In this document: one piece after another, positions 11,640 through 21,779 of the stretch | Position numbering within the stretch: the stretch's first letter is position 1 | Layout of the letters: the number at the start of each line of letters is the position of its first letter | From: Ariolimax columbianus | Taxonomy: Eukaryota; Mollusca; Gastropoda; Stylommatophora; Arionidae | DNA: 64,000 nt | Assembly (NCBI GenBank): GCA_036924085.1 | Contig: JAVGWX010000004.1 | Span: 41,854,793 to 41,918,792 of the forward strand | Direction of reading: 5' to 3' | Program-made: the position numbers and the translations under genes | Notes under the pieces: model-generated | What the model was told of the DNA's origin: nothing | Databases searched by the model: none | The model's input: only the letters and a program-made list of their open reading frames with translations

Positions 11640-11905
11640 AACAAATGGGGGCTCAGTGGTCTCGACTCGAGGTAAGTTGTCCGACTCGGGTGCCGGAAGT
11701 CGCGGATCCGAATTACGGTGGAAACCGGGATTTTTTCACGTGGATCTTCTGTTAAACGTTTCCTTGATCTCTGGGCAGTGAGGTCGGACTCCCGTGTTCA
11801 GTGTCGAGCACGTTAATAATCTTTTATCAATTATAAATCGAAAAAATGGGCATAGCAGCCGCTGCCCGGACTACATTCAAAAATTCTAGTTAAAAATCTA
11901 CACAC
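11640..11905 (+). mobile_element. SINE-D copy (tRNA-derived type)
   Basis: The head GTGGTCTCGACTCGAGGTAA leads to a weak B box (GCGGATCCGAATTACGG) and GGAAACCGGGATTTTTTCAC, then GTGGATC. The same core recurs at 60790-60990 as GGTTCAAATCATGGTGGGGA. This head-body combination resembles SINEs common in gastropods (from memory, not verified). Confidence 0.65.
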
Positions 11906-14470
11906 GTTAGCTATACCTTCTCCCAGGCCAAGTAAGCCACAGGAAGTTCTAAACTACATCCTACGAATAGCCGAAGCCTTCCGGCTATCTGGCAACAGAC
12001 ATTAAACATGCCTGTTTGAATACCAGGATTCCAAGTATTCCAAGTGGGACAAATGATTCAAGATGTGGTCCTCTGTCTGCGAAGACCCCCCCCCCCGCCC
12101 CCCAAATGCGAAGAGTGCCGGGGCCCACCACAAGTAGGACATAAACTTCAAGACTGCCCCCAGCACACATAGATGAGAAGGTTGTGGCCCGCGGCAACTC
12201 TCTGCAACGAGAAACTGTAAAGCGGTATTGAGATCCTGGAAAATGTATTGAAGAATTCCCAGTCTAAATGAACAACGATCGCAGAAGGACGTTTAATATG
12301 ATGAAATTTAGTAAGTGGCCCTGAGATTAATTTGAGTTTTATATTGCCGAACAACAATGTAATTTGTTTTCATTTCAGCTACAAAGTTTACGTAAGCTCG
12401 AGCTAGATGGAAATATTTTCTAAACAGCTTTAGTAAAACTAGATGTTCCAGTAAAACTCCCGTAAAATGGCGATTTTTTTATTCAGGACATAAGTTCACC
12501 GGTTTCTTCTGTTGTTCAGGATGGGCGGCCGGTGACTTTAAAATGGTATTTTTTTATGATACATGTAAAAAAATTTGTTGCGTTACGTCGGACTTTTTAG
12601 ATACTTCAGAAATGTAAGTTGATTCTTTAGTTTTGTTTTATATAAAAACGGTAAAATGAAGCAGTTTCTGTTGAAAAATTATTTGCTACCTTTTAAAGAC
12701 ATTAAATTATATTATCGATAGCGAATCTGCTCGAATCGATCTGCTATTTTTTTCTGCACAAAAGCGCTGTTTCTTTGAAGTTATTTCTTAAAATGTAACT
12801 GTACACTTCATTTGAGCTCTTGTGATGATGTTTCTAGTCAATCTGAATTATTGTGATAGAGACGTCTATTCTTTATAAATGTGGGCGTTGTCGAATTAAG
12901 TAAACATTAAATGTTTGATTATGTAGACAATAAACATACATTTGGTTTCGTTTTCTACATGATGGACGTTTTATATGAGTCGGAAACGAAAGTAGATATA
13001 TTCTTCCGGTGTTTGGCTATGAATAAACTAACATGAAGCAGGTGATACCTGACATTTTTTTACTTTAAATGTTACCCTCCTAAAATGATAGAGTGGGCGT
13101 TCCTACATTAGGTAACAATGATTCTCAAAATTGTCATGTCCTAGACCACTGCCATCTTAGGTCTACGTTAGATAATTTCATAAATAGATGAAGTTTCGAA
13201 ACAAGTGTGTAGCAAACGACAAAACATATGGAATTGCAGTTTATATTGGGTAAAAACATGACGTATTGATTGGTTTTTCGTGCAGTTGTTGTTTCCGTTG
13301 CATGTTTCTTACTTCTATACTATTTTACAAATGGAGATATATTTATATAATTTATATTTTCATATTGTTCATGCAATCCCTATTCCCTTCCAAATATAAT
13401 ACGGAAATATAATACGGAAATATAATACGGAAATATAATATAACAATATGAAACACAGTGGCATTTTAACTGTAACACCATTTGAAAATCACCGAGGGAT
13501 GGAAAATGTACTTCACAAAACATGGGAGATCAGTGCACTGCATCTCAATAAGTTCTCTTGTAACACTTTCTGATGTGCATTTAGTGTCCACTACAACGCC
13601 GAACGCAATTTTAAAACAAGCTGAAATCGTGTGTGTGTGCTAGAGCAAGGTCATCTCTAAATACTAAAGAAGGCGTGGCTAGAGTATGTCCAGCGGAACG
13701 GAAGTAAAACTAAAAAAGGTATCGCTCAAAAATGTTGGCGTCTGCTGGTTTGGTCTCCTGGAGTTTAGAGAATTGATCGCAGTGAGATTTCATAAGCTGG
13801 CATTTCCCTAGCCACAGTGATGTTTCAGATGAGAGATCTCGCGCTTCCGCCAACTTCTAGCCAGAAGTGTCTGAATAATTGGCAGTAGTCCTTGAAATAA
13901 TTGCTCATGTCTTCTGGCATTTCTTATGCTCGTTTTTTTCTTCTAGCAGCCGCGTAAATGCTCCTGCAGAAAGACTGACATTTGAAAATAAAGTAATGTT
14001 TTCAGGCCATAGACTGTCTTACACATACATTATGTACACGTAGATTGTGTACAGCTGCAGTTAAACACACTTACACTTTATCCCCGTCGTTCAAAAACTT
14101 CATGTCTTCTCCTGTTTTCTTTGATATCGACTAGCTGACATGTTTATTGTTTTTCAGATTCTGAGCTTTGTTTTTGGGATTCCTCATATTGCATTTCTTA
14201 GGGTCAATTTAAGTGTATTAAATCTATCCTTCCTGACTTGATCAATACATTTTCTGTCCTGTAGATAATCTTTCTTATTATGTCGCTTGATGTTGAGCAT
14301 CTTATTTACAGGAACACTTTCCCAACAAAATATATTAATAAATTAACAAATATTCAGCAGATATATTCTAAATTATTTTTGAATGTTATTTAGTAACAAG
14401 CTTTTTGATGATTCGATAATCAAATTAATCTTTCCGATTTCTATTTTCCAAGCGCACATGAAAATTATAA
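11906..14470. other. Mostly featureless AT-rich segment
   Basis: No coding or mobile-element signature was recognised over about 2.5 kb. The only regular structure is four tandem copies of AAATATAATACGG (13 bp) at 13392-13440. It could hold unique intronic or intergenic DNA. Confidence 0.4.
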
Positions 14471-14588
14471 TAGGTTTTTGTTGTTGTTTAATGTCCCCAA
14501 TAAGTAAGTTTAATTTTTGTGTACGCCCTGAAAAGAACGTTAAGTGGCGGATTGAAGACGTTTTCCTTACATCCCGAGCGTGCTGATG
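14471..14588 (+). repeat. Family-E repeat, head fragment
   Basis: It matches the start of the 5766-6085 copy: TTGTTGTTGTTTAATG, AACGTTAAGTGGCGG, CATCCCGAGCGTGCTGATGA. It stops exactly where the 54-bp array begins. Confidence 0.65.
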
Positions 14589-15232
14589 AGCTTATCAAGT
14601 AATGCAACGATCTATTGAAAACTTGAGTGCACAGTACAGGAAATCTTATCAAGTAATGCAACGCTCTATTGAAAACTTGAGTGCACAGTGCAGGAAATCT
14701 TATCAAGTAATGCAACGCTCTATTGAAAACTTGAGTGCACAGTGCAGGAAATCTTATCAAGTAATGCAACGCTCTAATGAAAACTTGAGTGCACAGTGCA
14801 GGTAATCTTATCAAGTAATGCAACGCTCTATTGAAAACTTGAGTACACAGTGCAGGAAATCTTATCAAGTAATGCAACGCTCTATTGAAAACTTGAGTGC
14901 ACAGTGCAGGTAATCTTATCAAGTAATGCAACGCTCTATTGAAAACTTGAGTGCACAGTACAGGAAATCTTATCAAGTAATGCAACGCTCTATTGAAAAC
15001 TTGAGTGCGCAGTGCAGGAAATCTTATCAAGTAATGCAACGCTCTATTGAAAACATGAGTACACAGTGCAGGAAATCTTATCAAGTGCTGTTACGATCTA
15101 TTGAAAACTTGAGTACACAGTGCAGAAAATCTTATCAAGTGCTGTAACGATCTATTGAAAACTTGAGTACACAGTGCAGGAAATATTATCAAGTGCTGTA
15201 ACGATCTATTGAAAACTTGAGTACACAGTGCT
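14589..15232. repeat. 54-bp tandem array, about 12 copies
   Basis: The unit reads CTTATCAAGTAATGCAACGC, then TCTATTGAAAACTTGAGTGC, then ACAGTGCAGGAAAT. Because 54 is divisible by 3, the same 18-residue peptide repeats in each open frame. The minus strand is open for 198 codons, with YLIRFPALCTQVFNRALH repeating. Units at the right end form a subtype (AAGTGCTGTAACGATC). No signal peptide or non-repeat domain supports a gene. Confidence 0.95.
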
Positions 15233-15296
15233 TCAGAACCTGGAGTCATCATTTTTATTATTTCTCAACTTTGCTCCTCTAATGCAGTAATTCACA

Positions 15297-16175
15297 ATGG
15301 TTGTGTGTGTATTTGTGAATGCGCTTTTTACATATGTTCAGGTGTTCATATGTGTGTATGTCTGGGTCTGTGTTTGTGTTCATTTGTGTGTTTGTGTGTT
15401 TGTGTGTGTGTGTGTGTTTTGTGTGTGCTTGTGTTTGTGTGTGTTTGCATATGTGGGTTTATGTGTGTGTGTGTGTGTTTGTATATGGTTCTGTGTGTGT
15501 GTTTGTGTATGTATGTATGTGTGTGTATGTGTCTGTGCGTGTGCGTGTTTGTGTGTATGTTGTATACTTGCGTGTGTGTCTGTTTATAAGTTGTTTGTTT
15601 GTGTGTGTTTGTATTTGTTTGTAATTGTTTGTCTGTGTTTGTTTGTGTACATGTGTGTGCTTGTGTGTGCTTGTGTGTCTGTGTTTGTGTGTGTGTGTTG
15701 TATGCCTGCATATGTGTGTTTGCATGTGCGTTATGTTTGTGTCTGAGCGTGTTTGTGCGTTTCTGTGTGTACATAAATATGTTTATGTGTATGTGTGTGT
15801 GTCTTTGTAAATGTTTGTGCTTGTCTGTTTGTGTGAATATGTGTGTTTGTTTGTGTTTGCTTGTGTGTTTGTTGGTGTTTTTGTGTACGTTTGTCGGTGT
15901 ATTTTGAATGCGTGAGTGTGTATGTTTGTGGATGTTGTGTGTTCGCGTGTTTGTGTGTGTTTATAATTGTTTGTGTGTTTGTCTGTGTGTATGTGTGTGC
16001 TTGCTTGTGTATGTTTTTGTGTGTGTTTGTATGTGTATGTGTGTGTTTGTTTGTGTGTATGTTGTAAGCTTGCGGGTGTGTGTTTGTGTGTGTGATTGCG
16101 TGTGTTTGTATGTTTGCTTGTGTGTGTGTATTTGTGCGTGTTTGTAGTTGCATGTGTGTGTTTGTGTGTTTGATT
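15297..16175. repeat. TG-rich degenerate array (TGTGTTTG-type)
   Basis: About 880 bp of (TG)n interrupted by TTT, TAT and TGC. All frames are long and open (Cys/Val-rich on +, Thr/His-rich on -), as expected for alternating purine-pyrimidine repeats. It is not coding. Confidence 0.95.
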
Positions 16176-16454
16176 TCCGGGTTTCAAGATACAATTTTTA
16201 CAATTTGATAACCCATTAATATCTTTTCAGTATCACAAACGACATCATGATATTGGGATGCGCTCCTCTGCCCTAGAGGACAAGTGCGCACCATGTGTGT
16301 GGGTGCGACAAAACTGAAGTTGTTTTTGATTTTATTTCGAAATTCTCATTTCAATATTGTCCACCTAAAAACTGGAAGGAGGGACCAAAAACATAAAACC
16401 TAGAATGTCAGAACATTGAACGAATTAAGGAAAGCTGGACAATTTGACGTTGGT

Positions 16455-16565
16455 CGATGTGATCGGAGTAGTTAGACTCACGCAGATGAAGCCAAGCATA
16501 GCACAACTGCCAGGAGGACCACGGTCCACCTTTTTCAGCACGGTAGGGATATGAGGAAATCTACT
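16455..16565 (-). repeat. Family-E repeat fragment
   Basis: The reverse complement matches the middle of family E: CGCAGATGAAGCCAAGCATAGCAC, then GGTCCACCTTTTTCAGCACG. It ends just before the target site of the LINE insertion at 16587. Confidence 0.55.
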
Positions 16566-16586
16566 ACAGTTCGTCACGTAACGTTC

Positions 16587-16969
16587 TTCTTCTTCTTCTT
16601 CATCGTACGCAGTCAGACATCAACCTTAATTTTTTCGAAAAAAGCAGCGGTCATCCTGAGGCTGTCGACACTGCCATAGAGCTTGTCTAGTGTTGCCACT
16701 GGTGATGGACATATCTGCTCTCTCTGGTCCTCGTATGTCGGGCAGTTTTGCAGCAGATGCTCAGCGATCATTTTATCGGTACCACATGGGCATTCGTCAG
16801 TGCCACCTATCTTCAATTTGTTGAATAGGTGGTACCTCAGTCTATTGTGGCCAGTGCGAAGTCTGAAGACCACGACCTGCTCTCTTCTGTTCAACTAGTA
16901 ATCTGCATCGTGTTTGGTGTAGCCAGTATGTTCGGTTTCCCATTTGGTCATGTACCTAGCTCTAATAAG
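16587..16969 (-). mobile_element. 5'-truncated RNase H-type LINE copy, 15-bp TSD
   Basis: On the minus strand it encodes the last ~110 residues of the pol ORF: RREQVVVFRLRTGHNRLRYH, a C-x-C-x8-H-x4-C knuckle (CPCGTDKMIAEHLLQNC), and DSLRMTAAFFEKIKVDV, then the 3' end CTGCGTACGATGAAGAAG. The TSD CGTCACGTAACGTTC is at 16572-16586 and 16970-16984. Confidence 0.95.
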
Positions 16970-17065
16970 CGTCACGTAACGTTCATTTCAGTAAACATAC
17001 TCATTATGGGGATTCAACAACATAACGGTTTTTAAATAACTTCGTGCTATCTTCAATTGGGCATG

Positions 17066-17311
17066 GGGGACGGCGTGGCCTAGTGGTTAAGTGGCACGGC
17101 TCACAACTCGAAGGTGCTGGGTTCGATCCCCATCACAGCACCGGCCGTTACCCCGGGGAAGCAAACCCTTAGAAAATGCAGGAGGAAGCAGACCCTTACA
17201 CAAAATGCATGCTGAAGTCGGATGCACTGGGTCGACAGGCGCAAAATAAAAACCACAGTGCACAGCCTTAGGGATTAGAGAAATAAGGATAACGAAAAAA
17301 AAAAAAAAAGA
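17066..17311 (+). mobile_element. SINE-A copy with 11-bp TSD
   Basis: Full-length and close to consensus, with A box TGGCCTAGTGG, B box GGTTCGATCCC and a poly-A tail of about 17. The TSD AATTGGGCATG is at 17055-17065 and 17312-17322. This is probably one of the younger copies. Confidence 0.97.
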
Positions 17312-17395
17312 AATTGGGCATGTATTTGATTTTTCTCGTCATAACGACTTCTCAGACTGCATAAACGATTGACAGAACTACTGTAATACAACACG

Positions 17396-17760
17396 CATCC
17401 ATACACTGGCCAATATGTTCACGTTACAAACAGATATACACAAGCATCCATACATTGGCTAATATGTTCACGTTACAAACAGATATACACACGCCTCCAT
17501 ACACTGGCCAATATGTTCACGTTACAAACAGATATACACAAGCATCCATACACTGGCCAATATGTTCACGTTACAAACAGATATACACAAGCATCCATAC
17601 ACTGGCCAATATGTTCACGTTACAAACAGATTTACACACGCCTCCATACACTGGCCAATATGTTCACGTTACCAACATATATACACACGCATCCATAACC
17701 TGGCCAATATGTTCACGTTACAGACAGATATACACAAGCATCCATGCATTGGCCAATACG
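17396..17760. repeat. 49-bp tandem array, about 7.5 copies
   Basis: The unit contains CTGGCCAATATGTTCACGTT and ACAAACAGATATACACAAGC, ending CATCCATA. Copies differ at a few positions (CAAGCATCC versus CACGCCTCC). Since 49 is not divisible by 3, all three frames read through it in turn, giving spurious ORFs. Confidence 0.95.
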
Positions 17761-17822
17761 TCCTGATATCGCGAAAAGGACTATGAACTGGAGTCGAAAA
17801 GACCAGTAGAATCCAGAAAGGC

Positions 17823-18149
17823 AAACCTTTAATTAAACAGTAGTTATTTGTACAAGTTTTATTTTAAATTGCTATTCAATTAATATTTATTTTTTGCTTG
17901 TCAGGTTCAGTGGAAATGTCTTTACCAAGGCTGCTAATTCTGCATTCGACATCATTTCCTTTTTTTTTTTAATTTAAAAAAATTTTTTTTTTTTTTTGCG
18001 TTTGAAATGTGTTGATAATTTAGTGTATTCCTTCTCGTTTCTGGCGCTCTCCTTGAGTCCGATTTTGAGCCTAGTTTTTGAGCTGCTCCATCAGACATGC
18101 GTCCCTTTCAACCATTTACATCCAAGTTTTCTGGCTTGTCCTACTCATT
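17823..18149. other. No recognisable feature
   Basis: AT-rich DNA with two poly-T runs (17961-17970, 17984-17997) and no recognised homology. Confidence 0.35.
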
Positions 18150-18163
18150 CCACTGTGTGTTCC

Positions 18164-19133
18164 TTCTTCTTCTTCTTCGTACGCAGTCAGACAGTAACCA
18201 TTATTTTTTCGAAAAAAGCGGCGGTCATCCTGAGGCTGTCGCCACTGCCATTGAGCTTGTCTTGCAGTTCCACTGGTGATGGCCACATCTGCTCTCTCTG
18301 ATCCTCGTATGTCGGGCAGTTCTGCAGCAGATGTTCAGCGGTCATTTTACCAGTACCGCACGGGCATTCGTCGGTACCACCTATCTTCAATTTGTTGAAT
18401 AGGTGGTACCTCAGTCTATTGTGGCCAGTGCGAAGTCTGAAGACAACGACCTGCTCTCTTCGGTTCAACTGGTAATAGGCATCGTTTTGGTGTAACCAGT
18501 ATGTTCGGTTTCCCATTTGGTCATGTATCTGGCTTTGATAAGCCGCTTTGACTTTTCGTACGTCATACTAGTATCTGTTTGTGGTAGTCTTGCACCTTCT
18601 TTTACCAGTCTGTCTGTCTCCTCGTTGCCTTGGATGTTGCAGTGTGATGGAACCCACTGTACCACTACCCTTTTTGGTGCGGACTGCTAGCACAGTTTGC
18701 AGAGTACTGCTCTTAAGTCATTAAGCTCAGTGTTTTTCTGGCTTTTTAGCGCTGTGACTACGGCGAGAGCATCTGTAAGCAGGACTATATAACTTTCATT
18801 TTCATTGTGTGACACCATTTCTTCCACTGCGGCCCTCAGTGCCTCTGCCTCCGCTCTGAAATTGCTTGTGTACTTACCAGTAGCGAGTGACAGTGTTATT
18901 TGTTTGCCATTTGGTAGGTTCAGGAATGCTCCTGCCCCTCCGTTCTGTGTATTGTTTGTTACAGAACCGTCGGTGTATGCATGGGTCCAGTCCATGCTTG
19001 GGTAGCTTTTCGATATGAAGCTTAGGGTAGTATCTCTCCTTTCTTTTTCAGTCTGGCAGTTTTTGTTTCCAATACCTGGTATATTTTCTACCACCTCTGG
19101 AAATATATCCTGCCTCCAGGTAGGTTTTCGTAC
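18164..19133 (-). mobile_element. 5'-truncated RNase H-type LINE copy, 14-bp TSD
   Basis: It encodes the C-terminal third of the pol protein. The RNase H domain has HAYTDGSVTN (first Asp), RAEAEALRAAV (Glu), LLTDALAVV (Asp) and GNEETDRLVKEG (last Asp), so the DEDD set is intact. The CPCGTGKMTAEHLLQNC knuckle and the RMTAAFFEK end follow. An in-frame TAG near 18688 and a small frameshift near 18480 break it. The 3' tail is CGTACGAAGAAGAAG. The TSD CCACTGTGTGTTCC is at 18150-18163 and 19134-19147. It is the best-preserved RNase H domain in the window. Confidence 0.95.
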
Positions 19134-19439
19134 CCACTGTGTGTTCCGATATCGTTTATCTGGTTGCAAAATGATTTTTGTTCACCTCATTATTCTCTGT
19201 AATTATTTTTGTGCGGTTTCAATTGTCCCTACTTGATAAATGTAGAGCTTGCTGGCATGAATGACAACTTTTGTGTGTGATGATTTTGCATATTATGTGT
19301 AATTATGTTTCATTACTTGGTTGATAATTTTTTGTTTATTTTTACATTTGTGTTGTTTTCAAGTTGTGATTACTACTATTATTACTATTATTTTTTATTA
19401 TTGTTATTATTATTATTATTATTGTCGCTTTTATCCTGC

Positions 19440-19840
19440 TTGTGCCTTTCAGCGTCAGGTGCTGAAGAGGTTTCTTGACCGGGCCTTATTTTATGCTTCG
19501 TACACGGGGAGCTTCACTGCTTCTGTTATTTCTGCTATCCATCTTTTGTGTGGTGTCGACCATTGGCTTTGTATCCGTTGTATCTGTATAGCATTGCTTT
19601 CGGAGGGATACTATTTGGTGTTTGTCGCGTTATGTGGCAGAAACATTTGGTTTGTTGTCTCTTGATAAGATCTAGCACTGGTGTTTTACTTACTTGCTTC
19701 CGAATATCTTCGATTCTTATTCTTTCCATTTTTGCTACTCCTAGCATTCTGCGTTGGCATTTCATCTCTGTTGTTACAATGTTTCTTTTATCTTTGCATG
19801 TCAATGTCCAATTTTGACACTGAAAGCACAATCATTATTA
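19440..19840 (-). mobile_element. LINE RT C-terminal fragment
   Basis: The minus-strand translation TEMKCQRRMLGVAKMERIRI, then EDIRKQVSKTPVLDLIKRQQ, matches the post-RT thumb region of RTE/CR1-type elements (RMLGV..+DR..N..IR). An (ATT)n run lies just outside at 19372-19424. Confidence 0.6.
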
Positions 19841-20057
19841 TAATTATTAGTATATATATATATATACATAATCTATCCTGGAAGTTTTTATCAGTAACTG
19901 GGACACACTGTAAAATTTTTCAAGCTTAAGAATATAATACGTTTGTTCCAGTAGTCGCAACATAGTGTATATGCTATTTAGGTAGACATGTCGCTTCACT
20001 TTTGTTACTGTTCTTATGAAATAGTGCATTTTAACCTTGATTGTACGTCAACAATTC

Positions 20058-20418
20058 TTCTTCTTCTTCTTCTTCGTTCGTTCTCAATCTCCCGCTACCA
20101 AACCCTGAAAGTGCTTAAGTAGCAGAATGTAGTCCAGAGAACGGAATGCGTTGTGTCGTAGTTTACAGCTTGACTGCGATATTTGCACCTTTCGGTCCAA
20201 CACATCCGACTTCAGCAAGCATTTTTGGAGTACCGGGTTAGCATTCCCTCGTCGATCCCTTCTCCTTAGCCAGTCTGCCCTGCTGTAGCCTGTTATCTAG
20301 GATCACCGCGTGGAGGTGTAGAAGGGTCTGGCAGCTCTGGTTCGCTGGCCCTGACGCTAGCAGTCAGCTATGGGTCGCTGACCACTGCAGCTCATGCGCT
20401 GCTCGGCGTCTTGATCCC
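20058..20418 (-). mobile_element. SINE-B copy with 12-bp TSD and (GAA)n tail
   Basis: Full-length, 361 bp. The minus-strand 3' end is GAGAACGAACGAAGAAGAAG. It carries a single 33-bp CAGCGACCCATAGCTGACTG unit. The TSD CGTCAACAATTC is at 20046-20057 and 20419-20430. It is a useful reference for the expanded copy at 37315-37917. Confidence 0.95.
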
Positions 20419-20582
20419 CGTCAACAATTCAAACAGTAACTTCCTCCTCTTGTTTTTTTTTAATGTTCTTCTTCTTCATTTTCTTTCGCTCACTTGAAAA
20501 TATAATGCATATTTCTGAAATGTTTTAATTTGTATAAACTTCACTATCTTTAGCAGTTTACAAACTGATCTATAACATTTTT

Positions 20583-20790
20583 CTTTCAGTGTTGTTTCTC
20601 AATGCTTGTGGGTTGGCCTCTGTTTATTCGGGGCAGTTCCGTAATATGTGCTCTGCGGTCTGGAGTGCTTGTCTTTGTATACGTTGCAGAGTTGTCAATC
20701 TTTAATTGAGTGTTCACGTGCCTGCGGTGTCGATTGTATCCGGTTCTGAAGCGCAGTACAACAGCTTGTTCTTTTCTACACATACTATGA
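20583..20790 (-). mobile_element. LINE pol C-terminal fragment (second RNase H-type family)
   Basis: The minus-strand translation CRKEQAVVLRFRTGYNRHRR resembles RREQVVVFRLRTGHNRLRYH of the main family and RKQYTTIYRIRTGHCRLNTH at 36.6 kb. Only about 65 codons remain and the knuckle is destroyed. Confidence 0.6.
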
Positions 20791-20964
20791 CAACCGTCAC
20801 GTGTTCATGCCAGTGGTTCTCTGATTGATTTGAATATCCCATAAAACGGCAGCAAACAAAAACGTCTCAAACTCGCTGCTTTATTTTATTGTACGTGAAG
20901 TCACAGAACCTAAGAATGATTGTTAACGGTTGATCGAACAAAAATTGTCCATTAGGCAAAGTAC

Positions 20965-21270
20965 TAAATACATGCATTGTCTAAGTATAGGACTACACAC
21001 ACGCATTGTCTAAGTACAAGACTACAACCACACATTATCTAAGTATAGGACTACAACCACACATTGTCTAAGTATAGGACTACAACCACACATTATCTAA
21101 GTATAGGACTTCAACCAAACAGTGTCTAAGTATAGGACTTCAACCACACATTATCTAAGTATAGCACTTCAACCACACTGTGTCTAAGTATAGGACCTCT
21201 ATCGCACATTGTCTAAGTATAGGACTACAAGCACATACCGTCTAAGTATATGACTACAAGCACATATTGT
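20965..21270. repeat. 29-bp tandem array, about 10 copies
   Basis: The unit is ACATTGTCTAAGTATAGGAC plus TACAACCAC. Copies differ by 1-4 bases (TTATCTAAG, TTCAACCAA), and the array decays at both ends. Confidence 0.92.
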
Positions 21271-21714
21271 CAAAACAATAACAATGGTCAAAAGAAAAGT
21301 CAAACCTCAACTAAATGTAAAATTGATGGCGGTGGCGATTTGTCTTTCCGCTCCAACTGAAGCATAGGGCCACAACTGCATCTGGCCTCTTTCACATGAT
21401 ACTTGCTTCTAGTATTTACAGGGTCGGTTTTAATAGCAACGGTTTTATATGATGATGTGGCAATATTCTTTAGTCGCATTTTACGATACGCGTAGACGGT
21501 TACAGGGGTAATACTATCTTCAAGACGAGCACCACATGAGTGAAATGTAATTTTCAGAAAGAAATATCAACGTTAAACAAGTGCAACAAGTTAATGGAAA
21601 GGTGGGACCGTCGTAACAAAATAGGGGTTATCGAATAGAAGGAAATAATATCCTTCTGAAACTGACAGCCTATTTTTTTCTATGATGTGATGTAGAAATA
21701 TGTTATCATGAGCT
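21271..21714. other. No gene recognised between two arrays
   Basis: The segment near 21350-21390 (GAAGCATAGGGCCACAACTG) loosely resembles 40000-40030 (GAAGCATAGGGTCACTACTA), a possible minor interspersed repeat. Nothing else was recognised. Confidence 0.35.
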
Positions 21715-21779
21715 GTAGAGGTCTCCACTATTATAAGCTGTTGAGATCTATCTCTTCTGTCATAGACTGTAGAGCTATC

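Noticed and set aside
11335..11781. 148-codon + ORF
   Set aside because: It begins in the SINE-A 3' end and finishes in SINE-D, with no conserved protein feature.
14488..15084. 198-codon minus-strand ORF with an 18-residue repeat
   Set aside because: Fully explained by the 54-bp array; no promoter, signal or non-repeat domain.
14589..15232. Possible CRISPR-like regularly spaced repeats
   Set aside because: Units are contiguous with no unique spacers, the DNA is animal, and no cas genes exist. The same applies to the 25-, 48-, 49- and 64-bp arrays.
15297..16194. Cys/Val-rich (+) and Thr/His-rich (-) ORFs up to 149 codons
   Set aside because: Artefacts of a TG/CA-rich simple repeat.
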